NCBI GenBank assembly: GCA_015229095.1
Contig: JADGCE010000143.1
Coordinates: 1 to 6,647 of the forward strand
Direction: 5' to 3'
Length of the DNA stretch: 6,647 nt
From: Magnetococcales bacterium
GTDB taxonomy: Bacteria; Pseudomonadota; Magnetococcia; Magnetococcales; Magnetaquicoccaceae
How positions within the stretch are numbered: the first letter of the stretch is position 1; each line of letters begins with the position of its first letter. Shown in pieces: positions 1 to 5,771 of this stretch. Both the position numbers and the translations under genes were made by a program. The notes beneath the pieces were generated by a model. It saw only the letters and a list, made by a program, of their open reading frames with translations. It made no database searches and had not been told where the DNA came from.

Positions 1-1428
1 TTTGGGGAGAACAGACCGGACGGCATGACCGACTTCAACGACCTGGCGGCGCACAATGGTTTGGAGACAGTCAAGGTGCAACTGGCCGGGGCCAAGCTGG
101 CCAAGCCGGGCCCGGAGGGGGCGCAGGCCACCCCCCAGGACAATGGACCTGGCAAACGGGCGGTTCTCCGTTGCATGAACGACGTTCAAGCAATGGCCAT
201 TCGGTGGATGTGGTTCGGACGCATTGCGAGAGGCAAATTGACATTGTTGGTTGGCCCGCCAGGAACAGCGAAAAGTCAGTTGACCGCTTACATGGCTGCC
301 ACGACCACAAGGGGGCGTTCCTGGCCAGACGGGGCAGGCTCTTTCCCCGGCAAGGTTGTCATCCTTTCGGCAGAGGACGACCCGGAAGACACCATCAGGC
401 CGCGATTAGAAGCGGTGGATGCGGATCTGTCGAAGGTGTTTATCTTGGAGGCCATCCACGATAAGGACAAGCATGGCCGACCTGTCGCCAGGAGTTTCAA
501 GCTTTCCGAAGACCTGGCGGCCTTGGATGCAGAATTGACCGAAACAGGCGGTGTGGTTCTTGTGGTGGTTGATCCAATATCCGCTTATCTGGGGGCTGCG
601 GACAGCCATAACAACGCCGAGGTTCGGGCTCTGCTGTCACCACTTTCCGAACTGGCCGCAAAACACGGGGCCGCAGTGGTTGCTGTATCCCACCTGAATA
701 AAGGCGCAGGATCTGCCATCGACCGGGTGACAGGTTCCGGCGCATTCGTAGCGGCGGCACGGGCGTCGTATCTGGTTTGTAAAGACCGAGATGACCAGCA
801 CCGGCGGTTATTCCTTCCGATGAAAAATAATCTTGGCAACGACTCGACCGGGCTTGCGTTCCGTGTCGAAGGCGTGACCCTGCCATCCGGTATCGAGACA
901 TCACGGATTGCCTGGGAGGCCGACCCCGTGACCATCACAGCAGATGATGCACTGGCCGCACAAGTCAACCCGGCAGAGCGTGGGGCTCTGGCCGAGGCAA
1001 AAGCCTTCCTGAACGAGACATTGAAGGACGGGCCAAAAACCGCACGGAGTATCCGGGGCGAAGTTGAGGATGCGGGCCTTTCCTGGGCAACCGTGCGTCG
1101 GGCGCAACTGCTGCTTGGGATCAAACCGTACAAGAACGCCTACCAGGGAAAATTCATGTGGGCTCTTTCTTCGGGCGGTGCGTCCAATGTTGCTCAATCA
1201 TGCTCATCTTCTCCTGCCCCCAAAAACATGAGCGTCATTGGGAAAAATGAGCATCATTGGCCAACCAGTGAGCACCATAGCATAAACAACAATAATAATA
1301 ACCAAAATTCAAAAATGGTACGCGAGGATCAATGGTGCTCATCAACTCCCAATGATGCTCATGTTGCTCATGGCAGGGGGCCTGAGCATCATTGCGATGA
1401 GCCCGACTATGAGGATTTTTTATCATGA
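1..1428 (+). CDS. Toprim primase/AAA ATPase replication protein, C-terminal part (5' end outside window)
   Basis: Probable phage/plasmid replication protein: a RepA/DnaB-like (AAA_25-type) ATPase fused to a primase-type Toprim domain. The first ATG is at 25, but the frame is open to base 1. The residues there (DGMTDFNDLAAHNGLE) match the usual end of a Toprim domain, so the real start probably lies upstream; GGAG near base 6 is too far from the ATG to support it. Numbering from that ATG, Walker A is GPPGTAKS (77-84, Ala in place of the usual Gly before Lys). Walker B is VVLVVVDPISAYLG with Asp183, followed by VSHLNKG (221-227) and GSGAFVAAARA, all typical of this family. Residues 318-380 resemble a winged-helix end. 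The last ~85 residues are low-complexity, rich in Ser, Asn and His, and are encoded by the repeat array at 1185-1394. The stop overlaps the next start (ATGA). The family call is firm; Toprim fusion is inferred from about 20 residues. Confidence 0.88.
   Translation, partial: FGENRPDGMTDFNDLAAHNGLETVKVQLAGAKLAKPGPEGAQATPQDNGPGKRAVLRCMNDVQAMAIRWMWFGRIARGKLTLLVGPPGTAKSQLTAYMAATTTRGRSWPDGAGSFPGKVVILSAEDDPEDTIRPRLEAVDADLSKVFILEAIHDKDKHGRPVARSFKLSEDLAALDAELTETGGVVLVVVDPISAYLGAADSHNNAEVRALLSPLSELAAKHGAAVVAVSHLNKGAGSAIDRVTGSGAFVAAARASYLVCKDRDDQHRRLFLPMKNNLGNDSTGLAFRVEGVTLPSGIETSRIAWEADPVTITADDALAAQVNPAERGALAEAKAFLNETLKDGPKTARSIRGEVEDAGLSWATVRRAQLLLGIKPYKNAYQGKFMWALSSGGASNVAQSCSSSPAPKNMSVIGKNEHHWPTSEHHSINNNNNNQNSKMVREDQWCSSTPNDAHVAHGRGPEHHCDEPDYEDFLS
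1185..1394. repeat. Array of 12-bp iteron-like elements in both orientations around an AT-rich core
   Basis: The consensus is CAATGATGCTCA, or TGAGCATCATTG on the other strand. Forward copies begin at 1185, 1195, 1330 and 1350, with a partial one at 1360-1370. Inverted copies begin at 1229, 1248, 1269 and 1383. Most copies match at 10-12 positions. Neighbouring starts are spaced about 10 or 19-21 bp, close to one or two helical turns. Between the inverted group and the second forward group lies an AT-rich stretch (1279-1318). Copies fall in different codon frames of the ATPase gene: 1229 reads MSVI, 1248 reads NEHH, 1330 reads QWCS and 1350 reads NDAH. This points to selection on DNA rather than on protein. 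It resembles iterons plus an unwinding element, or an operator cluster. The function is inferred. Confidence 0.7.
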
Positions 1429-2051
1429 GTGCGCACAACTTTTTGAATGACATGCGGGAATCCGGGCTAAATTTTTCCCTGGTCGGGGATACCCTGCGGG
1501 TTGTTCCGAGGGCTGCCATCACCCCGGAGCTGCGGGCCACGATCCGGGAGCACCGTGCCGCGTTGGTGGAGCTGCTGCGTCAGGGGGTGCCCATCCCTGC
1601 GGCACCGGAGGCTACCCAGCAGGCTGTTCACCCCCTGGTGGGCCAGCACAGCCCCCAGGCCGTGCCGGGCGACGCTACCCTTCCCCCTGAATGGTCGGCT
1701 GGGCTGTTGCGTTTGCAGACCATACCCAGGCCATCAGACATCGACCAGCGACGATGGCAGGCCATCAAGGGGGCGGCGGTCGCATTCGAGCGTGACGGGT
1801 GGGCGGTCCGGGCGCACGCGGCGGGCTGGACAATCGAGCAGACTTTTGGCTGCCACCGGGTTGCACCATCAAAGAGATTCGATCACCAGGGGTTGCTCTG
1901 GGCTATGAGCGATCCTGGCGTCACCCTGGTGGAGTTGACTGCGGATCAAGCAGTTTTTGAAGTAGGCCGTAACCGTGTGCGGCAGAAGCTGCGCAGGGCC
2001 ATGATTTTTTCCAGCGAAACACGATTAATTTTTCAGGAGCAACTTTCGTGA
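1425..2051 (+). CDS. TubC N-terminal docking-domain-like protein
   Basis: A 208-aa protein. Residues 1-52 (a LNDMRESGLNFSLVGDTLRV segment, then ITPELRATIREHRAALVELLRQ-type helices) match the TubC_N docking fold, a small alpha/beta domain first known from NRPS/PKS assembly lines. It is also found in short proteins beside phage or plasmid replication ATPases, so a role in protein-protein docking with the ATPase is more likely here than natural-product synthesis. Residues 53-85 are a Pro/Ala-rich linker. The C-terminal part (about 86-195) carries W-x-A and FGCHRVAP-type motifs often seen in these ATPase neighbours, but I cannot name a domain. It starts at an ATGA overlap with the upstream gene, with GAGG about 10 nt before the ATG. 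It overlaps the next gene by four bases, so translational coupling is likely. The gene is real; its function is inferred. Confidence 0.82.
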   Translation: MSAHNFLNDMRESGLNFSLVGDTLRVVPRAAITPELRATIREHRAALVELLRQGVPIPAAPEATQQAVHPLVGQHSPQAVPGDATLPPEWSAGLLRLQTIPRPSDIDQRRWQAIKGAAVAFERDGWAVRAHAAGWTIEQTFGCHRVAPSKRFDHQGLLWAMSDPGVTLVELTADQAVFEVGRNRVRQKLRRAMIFSSETRLIFQEQLS

Positions 2052-2305
2052 AAAACAACAAAAAGCTACGGGGAACCACCCATGCGGCACCACAAATTTA
2101 CCGATTTTTTTCATCCGAGCCCTACGTCCGCAGAGACGGGTTTGCTTCGATTCTGAAGGTTTGGAAAACCGCATGTCCAAAATGTGGAAAAATCTTCAAA
2201 GTCACAACCACCGGCGAAACCCCTCCAAAATATCCGCGCCGGAGGTGTGACCTGCATCGACGGCAAGGGACTCCTGTCGGGCGACCCGTTGTATTTCAGC
2301 CATAA
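2048..2305 (+). CDS. Small basic protein with CxxC (zinc-ribbon-like) motif
   Basis: An 85-aa, Lys/Arg-rich protein with a GTG start that overlaps the upstream stop (GTGA). AGGAG lies 8 nt before the start (2035-2039), so coupling to the upstream gene is well supported. The central segment ACPKCGKIFKV carries a CxxC pair (residues 43 and 46), and one further Cys occurs near residue 67 in an Arg-rich stretch (YPRRRCDLHRR) with an adjacent His. Cys-Cys-Cys-His could form one zinc site, giving a small nucleic-acid-binding protein. That role is inference. No named family is recognised. Its position, third in the replication operon, suggests a helper or regulatory function. Confidence 0.7.
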   Translation: MKNNKKLRGTTHAAPQIYRFFSSEPYVRRDGFASILKVWKTACPKCGKIFKVTTTGETPPKYPRRRCDLHRRQGTPVGRPVVFQP

Positions 2306-2320
2306 AATTTGGAGGCTACC

Positions 2321-2485
2321 ATGAAAAAAATTCTGATTGTGGCTGGTGCCGTGATCCTCGCCAGCATCGCCGCAAAGCCATCAGGTGACACGCAGGCGCG
2401 TTTTCACTGGCAGGGTGGGCATTTGCCTGCCTCTGCCGCAATCGACGACGCAACGCTTTACGGTCGCATGGTTGACGTTGGATAG
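2321..2485 (+). CDS. 54-aa ORF with hydrophobic N-terminus
   Basis: ATG at 2321 is preceded by GGAGG five bases upstream (2311-2315), an excellent ribosome binding site, and only 15 bp separate it from the previous stop. The product starts MKKILIVAGAVILASIAAKP: two lysines, then a hydrophobic run of about 14 residues, then AxxAKP. This looks like a secretion signal or a single membrane anchor. The remaining ~34 residues are polar and end at a TAG at 2483. It has no recognisable family. It is probably the last gene of the replication operon. The RBS context GGAGGCTACC recurs exactly before the GTG at 2596. Confidence 0.6.
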   Translation: MKKILIVAGAVILASIAAKPSGDTQARFHWQGGHLPASAAIDDATLYGRMVDVG

Positions 2486-2505
2486 ATAACACACACGTAT
2501 ATTAC

Positions 2506-2545
2506 ACGTGCAGGAGGGTTTTTTGCTTGCCCCGTTCCTGCGCGT
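2506..2545. other. Long imperfect hairpin downstream of the plus-strand operon
   Basis: The arms ACGTGCAGGA (2506-2515) and TCCTGCGCGT (2536-2545) pair over 10 bp with one G-T wobble. An inner GGG (2516-2518) can pair with the CCC at 2531-2533. The T-run (2519-2524) sits in the loop, not after the stem, so this is not a classical intrinsic terminator. Its place 20 bp after the last operon gene would suit transcript-end protection or partial termination. No function can be shown. Confidence 0.35.
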
Positions 2546-2595
2546 AATCCAATTGGCAACAACGACGCGCGTGCGCGCGAAGGTGGGAGGCTACC

Positions 2596-2640
2596 GTGTC
2601 AGAATTTTTTACATGGAGTTTGCTGACTCCTCCTGCTGGG
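2596..2640 (+). pseudogene. Remnant 5' end of a small phage-type ORF (holin-like?)
   Basis: GTG at 2596 is preceded by GGAGGCTACC, the same ten bases as before the 2321 gene, so a true start is plausible. It reads MSEFFTWSLLTPPAG and then runs antisense through the DUF1640 gene, so the sequence after about 2640 is not its own. A second copy at 6282 reads MTYFLHLDLLTPPAG. Short phage holin-like proteins often begin with a similar TW-LL-TPAG pattern, but this is a weak resemblance from memory. I treat it as a truncated remnant: the nominal frame to 3405 is an antisense shadow. Confidence 0.3.
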
Positions 2641-2652
2641 GAATGGCGGTTT

Positions 2653-3138
2653 TCACCGTGCAGGCTGTACGGGAGCCCCAGGGGGAACAGGGAGCGCAGG
2701 GGATGGGGCCATCTGGCGCATCTCCTGGGCGGGGGGCTGGACGATCTGCACCGGCATAGGGAAGGCGCGCAGATACCCGATGATCATGCCGACGCTCGCC
2801 AGGATCATGGCACCCATCTTGATCACCATGCGGAGCTCCATTTCCTTCATGTCCCGCTTCAGGTTGGTTTCCAACACAGCAAGCCGGTAGTCCATCTCCT
2901 GCTTGGTTGCCAAACCATCCAGGCGACTCTGCATCTGCTTTTCACTCTTTTCTGTCAGGGAATCAAGACGCTCATCAACCTGCTTGTCGTGCCTGGCGGC
3001 CTGTTCATCCGTGCGGGTATCCACCTGCTTGATAACCAGGGCCAACGCCTTGGCATGGCCTTTCGCATGCTCTTCCGGGATACCGGCGGCCTTGAGCTGC
3101 TCCGTGTACTCCAGCGTGTCGAATGTGATGACGTGCAT
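2653..3138 (-). CDS. DUF1640-type coiled-coil membrane protein
   Basis: A 161-aa protein of the DUF1640/CCDC90-like family. The N-terminus ITFDTLEYTEQLKAAGIPEE is the typical family motif. Residues 40-105 are charged heptad-like coiled coil, and residues 105-122 (VIKMGAMILASVGMIIGY) form one transmembrane helix. The C-terminal tail (125-161) is rich in Pro and Ala, unusually long for the family, and may face the periplasm. An AGGAGGAG site lies about 6 nt before the ATG. Family members are common in proteobacterial accessory regions and have no agreed bacterial function. The upstream ORFs at 3369-3172 and 3867-3379 lie on the same strand and may be co-transcribed. The tail is encoded by a 55-bp block repeated exactly at the right window edge, where a paralog ends. 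The family call is confident; the function is unknown. Confidence 0.85.
   Translation of the reverse strand: MHVITFDTLEYTEQLKAAGIPEEHAKGHAKALALVIKQVDTRTDEQAARHDKQVDERLDSLTEKSEKQMQSRLDGLATKQEMDYRLAVLETNLKRDMKEMELRMVIKMGAMILASVGMIIGYLRAFPMPVQIVQPPAQEMRQMAPSPALPVPPGAPVQPAR
2675..2729. repeat. 55-bp direct repeat, copy 1 (DUF1640 tail)
   Basis: This block is identical base for base to 6593-6647, where the window ends, so the full repeat is probably longer. It codes on the minus strand for the Pro/Ala-rich tail of the DUF1640 protein. Outside the block, a looser match (GGAATGGC, then TTTCACCG) continues toward the stop codon in both copies. Confidence 0.95.
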
Positions 3139-3171
3139 GGCGGCTCTCCTCCTGGTTGGACTCTCCCCGGA

Positions 3172-3369
3172 CTATATCGGATCTCCCCAATCATTGCCAT
3201 CGGTTTTTTGTTTCACCTGTTGCGTGGCCCTTGGCAGTGCACCGGCCATATCCGGCATGGGGGAGAGCAGCAGGCCGCCAAGGATCCGCACTTCCGAGAT
3301 ACGCTGGATGCTGGCCAGTTGATGACTCTGGCGATGGGGGAGGTGTTCAGCACCCCTTCCGAGGGGCAA
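3172..3369 (-). CDS. Weak 65-aa hypothetical ORF
   Basis: The ORF fills the gap between the zinc-ribbon gene and the DUF1640 gene on the same strand, ending 33 bp before the DUF1640 start. It begins with TTG just after an in-frame TAA, and only a GGGGG run lies upstream, so the start is poorly supported. The second half (ISEVRILGGLLLSPMPDM, then a Lys/Gln/Asp-rich end) looks more protein-like than the other two frames. It may be a small gene or the end of a lost larger one. No family is recognised. Confidence 0.28.
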   Translation of the reverse strand: MPLGRGAEHLPHRQSHQLASIQRISEVRILGGLLLSPMPDMAGALPRATQQVKQKTDGNDWGDPI

Positions 3370-3378
3370 GATCCGTTC

Positions 3379-3867
3379 TTACCCCCGGCGGCCAAGCAGA
3401 TATGAACTTATCCTTTGAATTATGCTACCAATTCCCTTTTGGTGTGCTGGTTTTTCTGGAAGAAATCGTCCATCTGAACCGTGGTCTGGAAGATGTCGCC
3501 CCTCTAAGTCATAGAATTTATTGTGATCACCCATAATAAGGCGCAACCCTTCTGGATGCGCTTCTTCTGAGATTGTCCCTCCGCACCCTGGATGGATAAA
3601 AGGTAGTTGAACTTCCGTGATGACATCTTCTGAGCCACATTCTAGACATCGAGGAGACGATTGTCTGTTTATGAATAATTCTGGGCTACTTGTCCTCAGT
3701 GTCTCCACAGGTGCAAGGGTTGCACAAGCATTGCACCATCCGAGGGCGCGGTACAGATTGTGTTCCTCGCCACTAGGGTGAACATATGTACGTCGCCCCC
3801 AGAGGAGGGAACTCCAACGGTCGAAATCACATTTGTTGCAACTGTAGACATCAACCGGCATAGACAT
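3379..3867 (-). CDS. Zinc-ribbon-like hypothetical protein
   Basis: A 162-aa protein with three CxxC pairs: C10/C13 (CNKC), C45/C48 (CNAC) and C74/C77 (CLEC), followed by C95 in HPGCGG. The first two pairs could form one complete zinc site, and the third pair with C95 and H92 a second. The N-terminal VYSCNKCDF and the CLECGSEDV segments resemble rubredoxin/zinc-ribbon knuckles. The C-terminus is polar and ends LLGRRG. AAGGAG lies 8 nt before the ATG at 3867, which fixes the start; a second ATG two codons later is less well placed. Immediately upstream is the group II intron 3' remnant, so its original promoter may have been displaced. No specific family is recognised; nucleic-acid or protein binding is inference. 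Confidence 0.72.
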   Translation of the reverse strand: MSMPVDVYSCNKCDFDRWSSLLWGRRTYVHPSGEEHNLYRALGWCNACATLAPVETLRTSSPELFINRQSSPRCLECGSEDVITEVQLPFIHPGCGGTISEEAHPEGLRLIMGDHNKFYDLEGRHLPDHGSDGRFLPEKPAHQKGIGSIIQRISSYLLGRRG

Positions 3868-3889
3868 GTGTCAGACTCCTTCTTGTGTT

Positions 3890-3937
3890 ACCTCCCCGCC
3901 CTCCGAACCGTGCATGCGGTTCTCCCGCACACGGCTC
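3890..3937 (-). mobile_element. Group II intron 3' remnant: domain V and start of domain VI
   Basis: On the minus strand, bases 3937-3905 form a 33-nt hairpin with the hallmarks of group II intron domain V. The lower stem GAGCCGTG pairs with CACGGTTC (one G-U), the AGC catalytic triad occupies positions 2-4, the upper stem is TGCGG/CCGCA with a GAGAA loop, and a two-base TG bulge lies on the 3' side. It is followed by GGAGGGCGGGGAGG (3904-3891), which looks like the 5' half of domain VI, but the complementary C-rich half is missing. Ribosome binding sequence for the zinc-ribbon gene follows instead. No reverse transcriptase ORF is recognisable upstream, so this is a truncated intron end. Domain V identification is confident. 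Confidence 0.75.
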
Positions 3938-4357
3938 TCCAGCTGGCCATGACTGGCAAAGGCGGCACCACTTCGCCCCTCCGACGCTTGGCGATCATAT
4001 CAGCCATGATCAGCCAATGACAACACCTTCTGTTTGCGGCACCCCTGTATCCGTTCCCCTGGTTGGAACCAAGAGCGCGCAGGCGGTGTTGGGGGCGCGT
4101 CTCTGTCCTGGTGGGTAACTGGCTTGCCGGGGTGAGAATCGCTGTCCTGGTGGAGCACAGGAGGCGGGTGGAGGCCACCCCCCGGGCAGGGCCACCCTGC
4201 TGGGGAGCGGTGATGCTGGACCCTGGCGGATGGGCAACAATGGCCACCCCATCCGCCAAGGCAAGCCGACCAAGCCGGGGCCATCCCCCTGAGAACACCG
4301 GCACCGCAGACGGTGGAGACTACCGATCAGGTGGAAGGATGGCCAAACAAACACGGT
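3938..4357. other. Gene-poor stretch with repeat copy A
   Basis: I see no convincing gene here. The part nearest the domain V hairpin may be leftover intron domain IV. A 12-bp direct repeat (CTGTCCTGGTGG) occurs at 4103 and 4142. Bases 4197-4285 align imperfectly with 6317-6410 and share GGCAAGCCGACC. On the minus strand both can be read as GRLALADGVAIVAHPPG and GRLALVEGVVLVVAHPPG, so a short gene may once have been present in both. The GC content is clearly higher than in the adjacent lipoprotein gene. Confidence 0.4.
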
Positions 4358-5461
4358 TTATCTGCATGTCGTTTCTCTAAAGACATTTGGTGCTGAACAT
4401 TGTAAGGCGCGAGCAGGTGCTGGAGGTGCTGGAGGTGCTTGTATGATAACTGGCTGTTGAATATAAGTTCTCTGGTTTGTTTGGCTTTGAGCAATCCCTT
4501 GTGCCGCCGCACCCAGAAAAATGCCAAACATATTTCCCCAATTGATTTTGCTTTCTAATTTGCCATTTTCTGCTGATGTTTCACGTGTTTCCATGTTTGG
4601 ACCAGACACAATGCCATCCCCATGGAATGTCCCATTAGCAAACCCTCCTTTATATGTATAACCTATATTGTATGTTAGTATGCCTTCTCCATGATATAGT
4701 CCATTAGCAAAGCTTCCTGTATAGCTATGACTTTGATAATCTATTCGTGTACCTTGACCATGAAATTTTCCATCAACAAAGTCTCCAACGTATCTACCAC
4801 CGGGAAACGTGAGTTCACCTTTGCCATGCATTATTCCATTTTTAGTATCTCCAAAATACTTGCTGCCGTCTGAAAATGTTAATTCAATATTTTTCTGTAC
4901 GGATTGCAATGTTAATGCTCTATTTTTCTGCACGGATTGCATTGCACTTGCGCTGCTCTGATCAACGGCATTGCCAAGTACCATAGGTGTTAGATAACCA
5001 TCCGAAATTGACGTCACAGCCATGGCTGATTCCATGACAGCAGCTCGTCCTGTCGCCTCATCCACACCTTCTAATAAAACCATAAGATTTATTGCAATCT
5101 CTTCTGATCTATCTTCCGCAGAAATAAAATAATTCTTATTTGGTTCTGCTGTTACATGTAGAGTATAATTCTCGCCACTGAGAAGTTTTGATGAGATATT
5201 GTACCTGCCATGCGCAATGCTAACATGCAGGTATGAATTGTGTTTCAATTTCCCTATAAGTTTATCATTAATATATACCAGCAATGGTGAGTAAGAAGCA
5301 GTCAACCTTGTTTTTCTGTAAATATAGAGAGATGCCTTGTCCGTAGCAGGCATAAATGCTTTGGCTTGGCTGTCTTGTTCCAAGGAGGCCATTGGTACGT
5401 ATGCACACCCAGTCAGTATCAAGAGAGACGCTAACGCAACAATTTCTATGATGATTTTCAC
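4358..5461 (-). CDS. DUF2846-like/MORN-repeat lipoprotein
   Basis: A 367-aa putative lipoprotein. The signal peptide ends in LTGC, with Cys19 as the lipidation site. Residues about 40-125 (KASLYIYRKTR, then LLVYINDKLIGKLKHNSY) match the DUF2846 beta domain. Residues 202-286 are four MORN repeats: YFGDTKNGIMHGKG, YVGDFVDGKFHGQG, YTGSFANGLYHGEG and YKGGFANGTFHGDG. The end holds a Gly/Ala-rich hydrophobic helix (310-325) and a short Pro/Ala run (342-350). MORN sheets bind lipids or proteins, so an envelope-associated scaffold or sensor is plausible but inferred. It starts at GTG with AAGGA about 8 nt upstream. The gene is visibly AT-rich beside GC-rich neighbours, suggesting horizontal gain. A 33-bp near-tandem duplication gives two QSVQKN motifs (175 and 186). 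No partner gene is adjacent. Confidence 0.85.
   Translation of the reverse strand: MKIIIEIVALASLLILTGCAYVPMASLEQDSQAKAFMPATDKASLYIYRKTRLTASYSPLLVYINDKLIGKLKHNSYLHVSIAHGRYNISSKLLSGENYTLHVTAEPNKNYFISAEDRSEEIAINLMVLLEGVDEATGRAAVMESAMAVTSISDGYLTPMVLGNAVDQSSASAMQSVQKNRALTLQSVQKNIELTFSDGSKYFGDTKNGIMHGKGELTFPGGRYVGDFVDGKFHGQGTRIDYQSHSYTGSFANGLYHGEGILTYNIGYTYKGGFANGTFHGDGIVSGPNMETRETSAENGKLESKINWGNMFGIFLGAAAQGIAQSQTNQRTYIQQPVIIQAPPAPPAPARALQCSAPNVFRETTCR
4888..4953 (-). repeat. 33-bp near-tandem duplication inside the lipoprotein gene
   Basis: Two 33-bp units (4888-4920 and 4921-4953) share about 24 well-matched bases, including ACGGATTGCA and the preceding TATTTTTCTG. The duplication adds 11 codons in frame and yields two QSVQKN motifs in the linker between the DUF2846-like and MORN domains. 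It looks like slipped-strand duplication. Confidence 0.7.
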
Positions 5462-5480
5462 GGTGTGTTCCTTTTGTGCT

Positions 5481-5509
5481 GCTATAGGTGGTTTTAGTCA
5501 CATCTCCAA
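5481..5509 (-). promoter_or_regulatory. Candidate sigma-70 promoter of the lipoprotein gene
   Basis: Read on the minus strand, TTGGAG (5509-5504) and TATAGC (5486-5481) are separated by exactly 17 bp. The -10 box matches the consensus at four of six bases and the -35 box at three. Transcription would start about 12 nt before the GTG at 5461 and include the AAGGA ribosome site. It is plausible but unremarkable. Confidence 0.3.
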
Positions 5510-5558
5510 CCGCACCAAACAATCGCTCGGAGATGCAACCAAATGCTACGACAATTTT

Positions 5559-5708
5559 TTAGAACCCTAAACGCAGTCCGGCGAGGATTTTGTGAGTGTC
5601 TTCACTGTCGAGTTTTTCCACTCCAAAATAGCGGTAGCCGACCTCAGCCGTGATTTTATCGCTCATGTCATATGATGCAGGTTTAGAGTAGACAAGACAA
5701 ATCCACAA
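5559..5708 (-). pseudogene. C-terminal fragment of an outer-membrane beta-barrel protein
   Basis: Minus-strand translation from the ATG at 5666 gives 35 residues, including ITAEVGYRYFGVEKLDSED and ending HKILAGLRLGF. This is the typical last hairpin of small OmpA/Opa-like barrels: alternating aromatic/hydrophobic strands and a terminal Phe recognised by the BAM complex. The frame is open only back to a TAG near 5709, and the rest of the barrel and a signal peptide are absent, so it is a truncated remnant. The SYDMSDKITAEVGYRYF join looks native as far as about 5680, which places the breakpoint near there. Upstream in the same frame is a second stop (TGA at 5772-5774) and then the ORF at 6020-5772. 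Those may be other pieces of the same gene, but I cannot show barrel strands in them. Confidence 0.6.
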
Positions 5709-5771
5709 CTAACGAAGGTTAGCTGTGCCCTCCCAAGCATCACAACCGCCATAAACAAACCAGGGGTAACG

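Noticed and set aside
585..1133. 182-aa minus-strand open frame inside the ATPase gene
   Set aside because: It is a shadow of a gene with intact Walker motifs. It is Arg/Ser/Ala-rich with no motif or ribosome site.
1185..1394. CRISPR-like array
   Set aside because: Units are 12 bp, occur in both orientations and have no uniform spacers.
2560..2580. Alternating GCGCG stretch as a special DNA structure
   Set aside because: It is too short and is common in GC-rich DNA.
3213..3395. 60-aa minus-strand frame alternative to the ORF at 3172-3369
   Set aside because: It starts with TTG and no ribosome site, and its Cys/Pro-rich composition looks like a shadow.
2596..3405. 269-aa plus-strand open frame across the DUF1640 gene
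   Set aside because: It runs antisense to a gene with clear family motifs and an AGGAGGAG site. Only its first ~15 codons resemble a repeated small ORF.
3888..4354. Three overlapping 94-138 aa minus-strand frames
   Set aside because: Pro/Arg/Gly/Cys-rich translations in all frames reflect GC-rich non-coding sequence. One overlaps the intron domain V, and no reverse transcriptase motifs are present.
5501..5535. 7-bp inverted repeat (CATCTCC/GGAGATG) between the barrel remnant and the lipoprotein gene
   Set aside because: The stem is short with a 21-nt loop and no following T-run on either strand, so it is not supportable as a terminator.
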